The notes under the pieces were generated by a model. That model was not told the origin of the DNA. It did not search any database and saw only the letters and a list, made by a program, of their open reading frames with translations. From NCBI RefSeq assembly GCF_030052815.1, contig NC_079498.1, positions 71,162,992 through 71,226,991 of the forward strand: 64,000 bases of DNA, in the 5' to 3' direction. Position 1 is the first letter of the stretch. Each line of letters begins with the position of its first letter. Below, in pieces: positions 22,089-34,286 of this stretch. The DNA comes from Hevea brasiliensis (Eukaryota; Streptophyta; Magnoliopsida; Malpighiales; Euphorbiaceae). The translations under genes were made by a program, and so were the position numbers.

Positions 22089-25000
22089 TGCAACACCCCC
22101 ATATTAAGTAGTCTATACATTTTACTGTTTTGGTAACGGGTGCCTGTCCGGATAGTTAGGATGTCTATAACTATATCTATGTCATCTAAAAAAGCCCTAA
22201 ATAAAAATTATTAAAAATTATATGAAGGTGAAATACAAATAAGAAAAAACAAAGCATAATGGGTTAAATGAACTGAGGTCCCAGCGATGGGTGATCGTAC
22301 CAGGAAGTGACTATGAATTTAGTTGTTGCCCTAATTTCGTGTGAGACCGTGTGACACCCCAGGCCTAAGGATAATTGCGAAGTTAATGGTATTGTGAAAA
22401 CCACATAAAAGAATAAAGAACAAGTTCAAATAATTGAGATAAACTTCAGGAAGTAACTCAGTGTTACTAGAAAAACTGATCAGACCGGTAAGGGGCAATA
22501 CAGTCAATTCACCCTTAGAGGTGATTTTTGGCCTAAATGTCCATTAAAATGTAGGAAATTAAAATTATGAAAAATGGATTAAAAGTGAAGAGGTGAATGG
22601 AAGAAAGGAAAATGGAAAAGAAAAGAAAATGTAAATAAAGTGAATTATGATATCATCATTACACTAGCATGACACAATAAAGGAGTTTAATTTAATTAAA
22701 TTAATTTTGGGATAAGTAAAAAAGGAGATAATTACAAATTTTAAAAAAAAAATTGGGTCTTCTTCTGCCCCTTTGTCATCCCACTCTCTCTCAAACTCTC
22801 TCTCTAAATTCCTCCATTAACAAGCTACTTCAAGCTTTCAAAGCTTCATTTCTTCCCATAAACCCTAACAAAAACCCATAGAAAACTCTTAATTGACCCT
22901 AGAAGAGAAGAATTGAAGGGAGAAATTCGAAGATATTAGAGAAAGACTTGAGGATTCAAGATCACCATAGAGGTAAGTCTCTTTCTCCTAAGTTAAATTG
23001 ATTATTACTTATGGAAATGATGTGAGTAAGTAAAAATTAACTTAAAAATTGAAAAATTAAGGAGAGGTAAAAATTCGGCTAGCTTGTGAGAGTGAAGGAT
23101 TTGATGAGTTAATTTGAATTAAACATGTTTTATGATATTTTATAAGGTGTTGGACATGATTAGTGTAGTGAATTTGACATGAATTAAGTAATTGGAAATT
23201 AGGGTTCTTGATAATTAGGGTTTTGATTAGTAATAGGGGATTTTTGAGAATTGATGACTAATTGGTATTGTTAATGCTTAATTTGGTCAATTAAGGTACT
23301 TATAAGTGCAATTTGATGAATGGAATTGAAGTGAGTGTAAATGTGGTAAGGTTGAATTCAGGATAGCTTGACCTTTGTCCATTTGAGAGGTTATAAGTTG
23401 AATTCTGTTACTCCAATTGGTGTGAGGCTAATTGGAGATGAAAATAGGGTCATAATGCAACATTTTTCATGTAGAAACCTTGCCTTAAAATTAACCCCAA
23501 GTTGACCTAAAGTCTGCTTGAATCCAGGATTAGTACCCTGTTACTGGACAAAATTGACCAAATAAATAGTATATGTTCAAATGGTCATAACTTTGTGTAG
23601 AAAGGTGCAAATGACCTGATTTTTATGACCATCGAAAGCTTAGACATATTAGAACAACTTTCATGAAGAACAGAAACCCAAATTCTGACCATAACACATT
23701 CAAATTGCTAACCAAAATTAAGTCATCAAAACTGCCAGAACCAAAAAGTTGCCTAGAATTCTGGAATTTGACCAATCCTGCTATTTATGGCAAAAGTGAC
23801 ATAACTTGAGCTACAAAACTCACTGTAGTTAAGGAACAACTTTGATGAAGAAAGTTTAGACAAATGTTCACTGTAGATTGGTCCAATGGAATAGTAAACC
23901 TTAGAGACAAAAACTGAAAATTTGCAAATTCTCTTAGGAAACTTTGAATTGAATGTGGCAACTAATGCCAACAAATGTAAAACCCAAAATGTGGTATGAC
24001 CATGAGTTTAGAATTGGTGTACCTATTAAATATGGAAAGTCAACATTTTACATAACTAGTCAAATGAATAGTAACCACCATAACAAAAATAAAAAAAAAC
24101 TCAACTTATGGGACTACCTAAGTAAATTGAAAATGCAAAGTTTAATCATTGAAATTATTATTAGAAATAATTTGGATAGGTATTGAAATACTTTAATTAT
24201 GTGTTTCCGTGGAAAAAGAGAATTCCAAGGAAGGAAGTAGAGGGGATTGAATTAAAGCAAGCGAAAGAGGTTTGTACACAACTAAGCTTCTCAATTGATT
24301 TTAATTTTGTAAATGAGTTGAATAATTGTGATTATAAACTATTTGGATGCAATTATGATTTTTCTTTGAATTTTATAAATTATGTGTTGCCAACCCTATA
24401 AGAAAATTTTCATTGAATGAAATTTGTTATGTGAATTGAAATGCAAATTTGAATAGAAATTTTATGAAATTATTTTAAACCACAGTTAGCATGATAGTCC
24501 CGTTCAGAACTCCTCAGTAGTAACAGCTATTTGGGGTTTGATAATTAAAAATTACTTATGTCTCCCATTAATAACGGTTAGTGGGATAAGACTATATGAG
24601 TACTCATTAGCTAGCTAGCCCTTCCCTCATTAATAACGGCTAGTGAGGTGATTTGCTTTGTCGAGATGTACAACACGGCATTGATCGTGAAATTTTGTGT
24701 CATGGTCTAGATTGTGTGTTCTTGGCAACACCCTTACTTTGTGATTTGTTAAATATGGTTTGAAATAGATGAATCTTATTGACTTGAAATTTTGAGAATT
24801 CTTCTTTGTTATGTTTTGATATATATAAATGATGTGCTTTATAAATGAGTTTTTAAAGTTTAGTTGTATAACACTGGGTGTAATACCTAGCGATAGCTTT
24901 CTTATGCTGTTGCAAGCAAAGAGGTAGATAAAGCAGTAGAGTGAGCTACTTTTGGCTGCAGTGAAGATAATATTTTATACCCTTGTAAATTTACTTTGAT

Positions 25001-25493
25001 GTAAAATTTTTGTTTATATATATCTGTAGAACTTACTGAGCAGTTGTACAGTAAAATTTATATTAATATTATTTTTGTTTTCTTTTCAGTAAATTGAGAT
25101 TTTTGTATGTGAATGAGGTTTATTGAAAATGTATTGCAACTGTGTTGATTGAGTTTGGATTGTTGATTTAAATGGAGCAGTCGATATTGAAAAATATTGG
25201 GAGTGTTTTTAACAAGTTTTGAAAAACTGTTTTCTCAAATTACAGCCGGCATTCTACCGAAATTTTTGTAAAATTTTTGCGATACTAAATTAATTAAAAT
25301 TTTGACTCATGACATAAACTTCAATTAAAGACTTTTAATAATCATGTAATATTACCTTACACTTTAAAATGAATGAAAATTTGTTTAAAGTCCCTTGTAG
25401 TATACTTAATGGGTTATCGGTAGGCAAGGTTTGGTGATTCATTAGGTATACTACGGAATCATGTTATGCCTTACAGAGGGGTAAGGTGTGACA
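22089..25493 (+). mobile_element. Solo Gypsy LTR (3.4 kb)
   Basis: It begins TGCAACACCCCC and ends GGTGTGACA, with the same 3'-terminal block as the Gypsy-A LTR, the TGACC-rich stretch, the GCTAGCTAGCC block (24602) and the double hairpin (24874-24915). It is flanked by TCTAG (22084-22088) and TCTGG (25494-25498), a 5-bp target duplication with one change. No body sequence lies on either side, so it is a solo LTR left by recombination between two LTRs. It is a distinct, older lineage from Gypsy-A. Confidence 0.85.
24874..24915 (+). other. Conserved double-hairpin module in solo LTR
   Basis: Hairpin 1 is CTGGGTGTAATACCTAG (17 bases) and hairpin 2 has arms TAGCGATAGC and GCTGTTGCAA. Bases differ from Gypsy-A but pairing is kept, with wobble pairs. 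Confidence 0.7.
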
Positions 25494-25715
25494 TCTGGTT
25501 TTGCTTCATTACTGGCATGACTATTGCTCAATATATGTTTCGCCCGCTTTATCAGGCAAGCGAAGGCCTTTATTCAATCTTATTCCAGTCCAATTGTGCT
25601 TTGTACGACTCACTTGGTCTTTTGACCATTTAAACTAGTGTTTGACTTTTTTTATTGTCACATTGGACATTTGTGTAGAGTTTTGACTATTTGACTTAGA
25701 TTTTAGGCGAGTAGT
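25494..25715 (-). repeat. Tat-like 5' LTR, outer part
   Basis: Non-coding. Continues the element split by the solo LTR. Its far end, TGATACTACTCGCC on the minus strand near 25715, could be the LTR start (TG). Supported only by context. Confidence 0.35.
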
Positions 25716-26137
25716 ATCAATATTTTTTTTTCAAGGATATTGTCACAGTATTGGAACCAAATTATAAATTTATTAAAGAAGATATTGAGATTGAAAGTCA
25801 AAACTTTAATAAGGTAAATATACTATTAGCAAGATTCTTATAATGGAATCTATAGAAATAAAATTAAATAAATTTTAACATTATTATATATATACTTTTA
25901 TATATAGTTATTTTTTGTATCATCAAAATTTAATATTATCTTCATACACATAGACACAAATTAATCTCCTGTCTCTGTAAAGGCCTTTTCTCTCTTCACT
26001 TATGTAGGGGCTCATGTTCCTTAGTATTAGGGTTCTTCTCTTTTGTATATAAGAATTCTCATAATTTTGTTTATTTCTTTCTATTTTGTAGGCTCCTGTG
26101 GATTAGTTTATTTTTGAGTTCTTACTGCCTGTCAAGT
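25716..26137. other. A/T-rich stretch without recognisable gene
   Basis: No open frame of note and no match to the other repeats. It may be the 5' untranslated part of the LINE-like element that follows, or host DNA. Confidence 0.5.
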
Positions 26138-26915
26138 ATGGATCCTCTGAAGGTAGCAGATCTGACTATAAAAAAAGGTAATGAAGTCTATATTCTGAAA
26201 TCTATTGAAGGGGATGTAAATGAGAAGACAAGTCTTAGTTTGATTGGTAAGCTCTAAACTAATAATCATTTTAATGCCTATGCATATGGATACCATGACA
26301 AAGGCATGGAAAACTTCTAAGGGAGTTGAAGCTAGGCTTATATAAAATAATCTTTTTTTGTTTCAATTCTTTTATTGGAGAGACAAGCAAAAAGTTCGTG
26401 AAACATAGCCATGGCATTTTGAGAACTAAGTGTTCATTCTTAAAGATGTGTTGGGGGATGAACAACCTTCTTTGCTGTAATTTAATCATGTTCTTTACTA
26501 GGTTCATATCTATAATCTTCCTCTTAAGGTGTGTGCCTAAGGTATTGTGTATATGATTGTTTGAAAATTGGAAAGATAAAGTAATATGATGAGATGAATA
26601 GAAAGGGATGGGGTCGATATATGTGTGTTAAGACTTTGTTAGATGATCGCATTCCCTTACAAAGGGGGATTGTGGTTACTTTACATTCAGACAATTAGTT
26701 TGGGTTCACTTTATGTATGAAAGACTCCCTTCAATTTGTTACTATTATGGGTGTCTTAGTCATGTATTTAAGGATTATGATTGCTTCTTGGAGATGACAG
26801 ATGATCTAGATTGTTAACCAAAGATATGCTTTATGGATTGCATGTGGGCATCACTTATTAAGAAAGGTCGAGTTAGTGTTTATGTAAAGGAGGATACTAC
26901 TTCTTTTGCTCAATG
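26138..26915 (+). pseudogene. LINE ORF1-like remnant (DUF4283 plus zinc knuckle)
   Basis: From the ATG at 26138 the frame reads MDPLKVADLTIKKG. After a TAA and a small shift come WKTSKGVEARLI, NNLFLFQFFYWRDKQKV and PWHFEN, the hallmark of the DUF4283 domain found in plant L1-type LINE ORF1 and related proteins. Farther on, ERLPSICYYYGCLSHVFKDYDC matches the zf-CCHC_4 knuckle, but two Cys positions are Tyr. Then FMDCMWASLIKKGR resembles the usual segment after the knuckle. Multiple stops and frameshifts are present. No endonuclease or RT is visible downstream. Confidence 0.62.
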
Positions 26916-27266
26916 ATCATTATTTACTTCATAGTCTAGTTTGCGTAGTTGCAATGGAGAAGGGAAGGACTCTTCTAGTAATTTAGTCCCTGGTGATACT
27001 CAGAGTGATGGTATTGGAAAAGGACTCCACTTACATTATCCTCAACTGTTGGACTATGTGGAGATAATTATTGGATTAGGTGCAATTCAAATACAAGGTG
27101 GTGTAGTCTTATCTTATAGGTAGTTATGTAAAGAATCGCTACATAATACTATTAACCCTTCTACTGCACGTATGATTAATAACTCTTCCAACAATATGAT
27201 GCATATTGCATTACAAGTAAAGTCCACTATAAGGAAAATACTACATATTAACTAGGGGGAAATATA
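26916..27266. other. No gene seen
   Basis: Short chance frames only. Probably the tail of the decayed LINE-like ORF1. Ends in ACTAGGGGGAAATATA before the copia LTR piece. Confidence 0.45.
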
Positions 27267-27637
27267 TGTTAGTAGTATGCCCTAGAGCATATCATTTAGT
27301 ATGCATCTTGTACATGTTTTATGATTAAAAGGCATTTTCACTTTTCCATTTACATAATATATTTATGTGTAATAGAAAAGGTCCATTGATATTTTGTTAT
27401 AAATTCTATTCTTAAGTTGTTAAGAATATGAGTGACAGTATTTATAGCACAAAGTATCATAAATTGGTTCACAATCGAGGATACTTCACACAAGACATGA
27501 CTTATCCAGAAAGATTGTATTCGTGTTTGTTCCAAATGTATTTATATGAGATATAAATAAGATGGAATAGTGAGTCTCATGCCATATAACAAACATGATA
27601 AGCACTTATACATGATAAGTATGCCGAACCAATGACA
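27267..27637 (+). repeat. Copia-3 5' LTR fragment
   Basis: It begins TGTTAGTAGTATGCCC, the exact family LTR start, and follows the 5' LTR of Copia-2 for about 370 bases to GAACCAATGACAT. There it passes without a target duplication into Gypsy-C pol on the opposite strand. The 42822-43169 piece is copia leader in the same orientation, so both may belong to one element. Confidence 0.85.
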
Positions 27638-28311
27638 TCTTTCTGAAGCAGCTTGGTCAGTGGAGAAGCTAACATAGAAAACCCTTTCATAAATCGACGG
27701 TAATATCCGGCTAAACCCAAAAAACTGCAAATTTTTGTAATATTCTTGGGTGGCTTCCAATTAAGGATAGCTTCTACCTTGCTGGAATCTATTTTGATCC
27801 CTTCAGCCGACATAATATGCCCCAAGAAAGAGATTTCTTTTAGCCAAAATTCACATTTAGACAATTTAGTGTATAGCTGTTTCTCCCTCAAAGTCTGCAG
27901 TATAATCCGCAGATGTCTATCATGCTCCTCTGCATCGCTCGAATATATCAAAATATCATCAATAAACACTACTACAAACCGGTCGAGATATGGTCTGAAG
28001 ATAGTGTTCATCAGATCCATAAAAGTAGCTGGAGTATTAGTTAACCCGAATGGCATTACCAGAAACTCATAGTGGCCATATCGAGTTCTGAAAGCAGTTT
28101 TTGGAATACTTTGCTCTTGCACTTTCAACTGATAATAACCAGATCGCAAATCAATTTTAGAGAACATAGTTGCACCCTTCAACTGATCAAACAGATCATC
28201 AATGCGAGGCAATGGATATTTGTTCTTTATTGTCACCTTATTCAACTGCCGGTAGTCAATACATAAGTAGAGAGTGCCATCTTTCTTCTTAACAGACAAT
28301 ACTGGTGCTCC
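27638..28311 (-). pseudogene. Gypsy-C reverse transcriptase (C-terminally cut)
   Basis: An open frame of about 220 codons reads [66 protein letters not shown] and the intact catalytic [11 protein letters not shown] (Asp codons at 27955-27960), then [12 protein letters not shown] and [19 protein letters not shown]. It ends in foreign residues after 27638, encoded by antisense copia LTR. A TGA at 28312 replaces the Trp of the SPWG motif (TGG to TGA), separating it from the protease part. Confidence 0.92.
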
Positions 28312-28314
28312 TCA

Positions 28315-28983
28315 AGGTGACACACTAGGGCGGATGAAGCTCTTTTCAAGTAGTTCTTGCAACTGTCCATTCAACTCCTTCAACTCTACTGGTGCCATTC
28401 TATATGGTGTTATAGAGATTGGATCCACACCAGGTATAACATTAATCTCAAACTGCACTTCTCTTTCCAGAGGTAATCCTTGCAACTCATCAGGAAACAC
28501 ATCTGGAAAGTCATATACTGTAGGAATGTCCCTCAATGCTAGACTCCCCACTTGAGTGTCTACCACATGTGCCAAGTATGCTTCACACCCCTTTCTGATC
28601 ATTTTTCTAGCTAGTGTAGCCAAAATGATGTTTGATGACAATAGCTGCCTCTCCCCATGTATTACCACATCACTGTACTGAGGGAGACCAAAAGTGACTA
28701 TCTTCAGTCTACAGTCAATCATGGCATGATGCCTGGCTAACCAATCCATGCCCAAGATGATATCATAATCTCTGAAGGGCATTTCAATGAGATCAGACAG
28801 AAAAGTATGTCCTTGGATCACCAAAGGACAATCCCTATACATTCCATTGACCCTGACCTCTTGTCCTAGCAGACTTGTTACTAGCACCTCAAAGTCCATT
28901 TTTGTACACGGAACAGCAATGCAATCAATGATGCTAGTACTCATATAGGAATGGGTAGAACCTGGATCAAATAACACAAACAC
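28315..28983 (-). pseudogene. Gypsy-C protease and linker
   Basis: Reads LFDPGSTHSYMSTSIID (protease active-site Asp near 28967), DIILGMDWLARHHAMIDC, then LRDIPTVYDFPDVFPDELQGLP, PYRMAPVELKELNGQLQELL. The frame is shifted relative to gag by a 1-base deletion near 28995, so the polyprotein was broken at this place as well. Confidence 0.9.
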
Positions 28984-28989
28984 ATCTTG

Positions 28990-29871
28990 ATTAAAGTTGA
29001 GAAGGTACCAGTCACAATATCAGATGTCTCTACCTCTTCTCTCTGTCTCATTGCGTAGACTCTAACTGGAGCACTGCCTTGCTCTGATTGATTCACTGTG
29101 CCTTGGCTGCCTGCTGGACTACCTCTACCCCTGCCTCTACCTCTGCTAGGTGGTTGTGAACCTCTGGTGGCAGGATTCTAAGCTGACCCTTCGGCAGTAG
29201 TAGGAGGTGGCCCAACTCTACGGGCACTAGTGCAGTCTTTGGCAAAGTGTCCTGTGCCTCCACAGTTATAACAGGCTCCTGTAGCCTTATAGCATACCCC
29301 ACCATGATTTCTTCCACAAGTTTCACATTGACGGGGAGGGTAGGAACTTCTCGCAGTTTGCTGACCAGATGGAGGAGGTCTCTGTCCTGAAAATCTTCCC
29401 CTACTGGACTTTTTACCACCCCTGCTGTGTCCCCCAAAGTTCTTTCTTTTTCTAGTAGGACAACTGGAACTCTGATCTACTGACTTCCCCTCTTTCTCTT
29501 TTTCTGTCTTCTCTGATTTCTTTTTCTCTGGGGCTGCTTCTGACTCAATTCTTTCTAATTCTAGTGCTTGAGAAATGAGCTCAGAGAAGTTAGTATGTTT
29601 GAATTTGACCACTTGTAGTTTGAGACTAAGCTTCAAGCTGATTTTAAACCTCTTACATCTTTCCCTGCTGGTAGAAAGGAGACTTCCAGCATAGTGGCTC
29701 AGGCGGGAAAATTCCCTTTCATATTCTGCCACTGATCTACTTCCTTGTTTCAGACTTAAGAACTCCTGTAGCTTCTGGTCCATATAGGCATCTGGGACAT
29801 TTTTTTGTCTGAACTCCCACAGAAATTCATCCTAAGTTAGTACTGGAGGTTCCACCAAACTATGAGGAATG
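28990..29871 (-). pseudogene. gag: Gypsy-C gag, C-terminal part
   Basis: Continues gag from the Copia-2 insertion point: PDAYMDQKLQEFLSLKQGSRS, YEREFSRLSHYAGS, a basic EKKKSEKTEKEKEG stretch and a double Cys motif with the zinc knuckle CYNCGGTGHFAKDC (near 29260). A TAG/TAA-type stop closes the open frame at 29178, followed by an Arg/Gly-rich tail. The other part of gag is 38629-39035 on the far side of Copia-2. Confidence 0.9.
29867..29871 (+). repeat. Target site duplication, left (Copia-2)
   Basis: GAATG immediately before the LTR start TGTTAGTAG; identical to 38629-38633. Confidence 0.92.
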
Positions 29872-31981
29872 TGTTAGTAGTATGCCCTAGAGCATATCAT
29901 TTAGTATGTATCTTATATATGTTTTTATTAATAAAAGGCATTTCCACTTTTTCATTTACATAAGATATTTATGTGTAATAGAAAAGGTCCATTGATATTT
30001 TGTTAGAAATTCTATTCTTAAGTTGTTCAGAATATGAGTGACAGTATTTCTAGTACAAAGTATCATAAATAGGTTCACAATCGAGGATACTTCTCAATAA
30101 GGATATGACTTATCCAGAAAAATTGTATTCATGTTTGTTTCCAAGTTATTTATATGAGATATAAATAAAATGGAATGGTGAGTCTCATGCCATATGATAA
30201 ACATCATAGACACTTATACATGATAAATAGGTTGAACCAGTGACACTTATGACAAGCACATAGAGTTTACTCTTGTCAATGTATTGTCATAAATCATATC
30301 AGTGCATATAATCTTTAGACCTGAGATAGCACAGTTATCTTATATATAGGTAGTTTGAGTTTGATGCTGCTTTCATACTTGTACTGTGTATGGGTATATG
30401 GGCATGTGTTAGCTCTTACTAGTTATATATTGAGCTAGGTGTTGATCAAGATGGAATCTGTTCCTCTAAGTAAATAGGGATAAAATCCTATGTTCATTTA
30501 ATTATTCTTGATGTTTCAAGTTCCTGGCCAAAACAGATAGATTTAATCAGAAAAGAGTTTTTGATGAGAAAATCTTTTTAATCAAGAACTGGAATTAAAA
30601 GAGAACATAATATTCATAGCAAATGGAGTTTGACATAAACCATGACTCCAGCTTGAGTTGGGATTTTGTAACAGAGAGATTCCAGTGCATGGTAACATAT
30701 GATTATAGGTTCATTTAAGGTAAACCTTATTACTAATTGGGTGGCCATGGCATGCTATGCTAGGTGTTAACCATGGTCTATGAGGTGCATAAAATGATTT
30801 AGAGAAATCATTTATGGTAAGAAAGAGTTCTGATGATATTAAGAGTTGATATCATATCTCATTGCCAATTAGTGATGAGCCTAGTAAGTCACACACATAC
30901 ACAAGTTATCACCTAATTAAATATGATTTAATTAATTAATTAAAGAGTTTAATTGATTAATTAAATAGGTTTGGTTTGCAATTAAATTGCAAAGTCCCTA
31001 GCATGACTTAAAACCAAATCTAGATTATTGGATGTATAGTATAAGTCAAATTTATATTTAAAGTGTTTAAATATGAATTTAATTAATGAGAAATTAATTA
31101 ATAGAGATTAATTAATTAATTTACATTTGATATAAATTGACTAGAAGAAGAGAAACAATTATTTTTGGTTAAGAACTCAAAATTAAGACACAGGGGCATT
31201 TTGGTCATTTCATAGGATGACATATGACAGCATAAGATGGTGACATATGGCATTGCATATAAGCTTGCCAAATGTCTTTTAATCATGTAATATGATTAAA
31301 ATTAAGATTAAATATAGATTTGACACTTGGCGCAATGTGATTAGGTCAATTAAACCTAGAACCAATCAGATGGTGACATGTGGCAAGGGTTTAATGTGTT
31401 GACCTAGCTATATAAGTATTGTTATGAACAGAAAATAACACAACCAGCAGACTCTTTCTTTGATGCCAGCACCCAAGAAGGTTTCTCTCTTCTTCATCTT
31501 CTTCTCTCATCTTTCCAAGAGATTAACAAACAATCTCTTGAATTAAAAATACTAGAAATTATTTCTAGTGTCCTGTTTACATCTTTAATCTCTTAAAAGG
31601 CAGAACTTGATTTTCTAAATAATAGAAAAAGTTTCAGAAGCTGTTCAAGGGCTACCATAGGTGTTCTTGGTGTGGACAAGCTAGAGGGACAATAACTTGT
31701 ATCCTAAAGATGCATCCCAAAGGTGCCAAACACACTGCAGTGCATCAAGAGGTTAGTGCACTTGTTCTTGATCTAATCTAGGGTTCTAAAATTAATATGA
31801 TTAATTCTAAAATCTTAAATGGCAAATATAGATCTAAAAACATTTTAAAAGAGTTTTAATAGGTTGTTTATCATTGAAATCAAATAGATAAAAATAAATC
31901 TTGCATGATGCATGTGACCCTAGGTAAAAATTTTTGAATTCAATGGTATAAACTTGTGTTTTTCATGCTTCCGCTCCTTCA
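29872..31981 (+). repeat. Copia-2 5' LTR (complete)
   Basis: Starts TGTTAGTAGTATGCCC and ends CCGCTCCTTCA, 2.11 kb, matching the Copia-1 3' LTR. No gene. It contains the TATA box at 31409-31416. Confidence 0.94.
31409..31416 (+). promoter_or_regulatory. TATA box of Copia-2 5' LTR
   Basis: TATATAAG in the same context as in Copia-1. Confidence 0.6.
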
Positions 31982-31983
31982 AT

Positions 31984-31996
31984 TGGTATCAGAGCC
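31984..31996 (+). other. Primer-binding site of Copia-2
   Basis: TGGTATCAGAGCC, perfect initiator tRNA-Met complement, two bases after the LTR. Confidence 0.92.
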
Positions 31997-32227
31997 ACTA
32001 TATTTTCCATTTAGATTGTTAATTATATGATTTAATTATGTGGAATAATCATGAGATGATAGATCCATTGCTGGTGGCGGCTTGGTTGAAGAACACCATT
32101 ATTGGTGTGCCATCTTTGGGCTTCATGGGTGGTGTAAGGTTTGGCTTTTTAATTTGCAATTGTTGTATGATCTAAAAGCTCATCCTATTTCTAATTAAAT
32201 TGTTTAATTAGAATTTTAATCATACAA

Positions 32228-32575
32228 TTAAATTTTGATTCAAATTAGAATTTTAAAAAATTGTTTGAATATGATTCAAATCTGAATTTTAAAAGTTGTT
32301 TGAATGTGATTCAAATCTAAATTTTTAAAGTTGTTTGAATCATATTTAAATCTGATTTTTTGAAGTTGTTTGAATAATATTCAGATTTGAATTTTTAAAA
32401 ATTGCTTGAATGTGATTCAAATCTGATTTTTTAAAAATTATTTGAATGTGATTCAAATCTAAATTTTTAAGGTTGTTTGAATGTGATTCAAATCTTAATT
32501 TTTAAATTTGTTTGAATGAGATTCAAATCTGAATTTTTAAATTTATTTGAATCATATTCAAATCTGGATTTTTAA
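32228..32575 (+). repeat. Leader tandem array, ~35-bp units with hairpins (Copia-2)
   Basis: About ten units centred on TTTGAAT-NNN-ATTCAAA. Loops seen include GTG, GAG and CAT, while the stem arms mostly stay the same. Confidence 0.85.
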
Positions 32576-33347
32576 GTTAAATATGAGATATTAAATTTAA
32601 TTTAATTATGTATGTTTTATTTAATTATTAAATAGTGATATGCATGATGGATGATCATGGACTATAAAAGACCAATGTAATTGGATTTATTTCTTTTATG
32701 TTTCTTTGGGATTGTAAATTAATTAATTTATTTTAATTTATTTTGGGCATGTATTATTAAGTTTGTAATAATTTTTGGATTGTAATTTCATTTATTTAAG
32801 TTCTTGTAAATTCGCCTTGGTATGCTAAGGATTACTATGTAATATTGGATTGCAAGAAGTTCAAGGAGGTCAAGAGCATTGGTGGGACCAGTGGGAGGAA
32901 TTCAAGATCAAGTGTTGATTATGTACTCCTTCAGCAACTCTTGTAAAATGAATAAATGAAATGCACCTAGGAATGCCCTGATTCAATTCTTGGTGGCTCA
33001 GAATTGAATCCCTTAGAAAGTCCATGATCATACCATATTTACTGCTTATTTATGAATGCATGAGATGTACGGGAATGTATGCTATTATATGATATATGCA
33101 TGCTAAATGGAAAATGTGCAAAGTGAGACCTTAATAGTAATTAGGATGACCACAAAATCTTCCAAACAAATGATTAAGTTGGAAATGTTATAATTAAAGT
33201 AATTATAACATGGGCCCTCCATTGGGGCAATTATTTTAAGAAATTTTAAATAGTTGCATAAGATGCAATTAATTTAAGAGATTTTCTTAAGAATAATTGT
33301 TAAGCATGAGATGTTGTAAATATGTAAATGGTTTGGTGGCCAATATT

Positions 33348-33555
33348 GGATGTACCTGAGGACATTAAAATTATTTGTATAATTACTGGCTCAATGGGAT
33401 CAACTTAACTAATGCAAGATAAGTCAATAATGGATGTACCTGAGATTTTGAGCATTAAGGGCTAGGTAAAGGATTGAACCTCACATGAGATGTGATGGGC
33501 AAGGAGTTGCTCACTTATAGTTTATTGTAATTCTAATAATGGATGTACCTGAGGA
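33348..33555 (+). repeat. Three spaced GGATGTACCTGAGG repeats (Copia-2 leader)
   Basis: Copies at 33348, 33432 and 33541, matching position and order in Copia-1. Confidence 0.75.
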
Positions 33556-33755
33556 TGATCAATAGAATTATAAGAATTCAATCACCCACTAGGAATCCAT
33601 CCAATTAGGATTTTCGTTTTCTACTTTGGAAGTGTAGGATTTGCTAAGTTAGTGGGAGGACCAATTTGATTAAAAGACCATAATTATTTTGGTTAATTAC
33701 ATGATATATTTACTAATTAATCTAGTTATTTTCTGCAGTGAATTTTCTGATAATA

Positions 33756-34286
33756 ATGAGCACAGAACAACCACCACCATCCAATATCCTTACAAGCATA
33801 CTTGATCGCAATAGGTTGACAGGATCTAATTTGTCTGATTGGCTAAGAAATTTGAAACTTGTCCTGAACCATGAACATATAGGATATGTTCTAAACTCAA
33901 ATGTTCCTGGTCCCTTACCTCCAGAGGCCACCTAAGAGGAACATGAAACTTTCAACAAGTGGAAGGAGCATGATATGAGAGCTAAGTATTACATGCTTGC
34001 TTTGATGAGTAATGAGTTACAGAAGCAACATGAGAACATGCAGAGTGTGAGTGAGATCCTCCTTCACCTACAAGATTTGTATGGTGAGCACAGCAGGAAT
34101 GCTAGGTATGAGATATCTAGACAGCTATTCCGTATGAGGATGTCTAAGGGACAGAATGTTGGGGATCATGTCCACAAGATGATTCGGCTGATTGAGCAGC
34201 TGGAACATCTTGACTTTAACATGGATTTCTAACTACAGACGGATTTGATCCTTCAGTCCCTTCCTGAGTTTTTTGGAATTTTGTGA
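33756..34286 (+). pseudogene. gag: Copia-2 gag (copia-type capsid)
   Basis: Starts at ATG 33756 (MSTEQPPPSNILTS) with LSDWLRNLKLVLNHEHIGYVLN, HDMRAKYYMLALMSNELQKQ, RLFRMRMSKGQNVGDHV-type and VHKMIRLIEQLEHLDF segments. CAA-to-TAA stops lie at about 33933 and 34230; Copia-1 has CAA at both. The frame ends at TGA 34284. Together with Copia-1 it shows a capsid of roughly 175 residues before the nucleocapsid. Confidence 0.87.

Larger units (their letters stand above)
31997..33755 (+). other. Copia-2 long untranslated leader
   Basis: About 1.76 kb with the same order of parts as Copia-1: A/T-rich start, hairpin array (32228-32575), TTAATTTATTTT block, then the three GGATGTACCTGAGG motifs and a short stretch before gag. 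No protein-coding signal. Confidence 0.82.
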
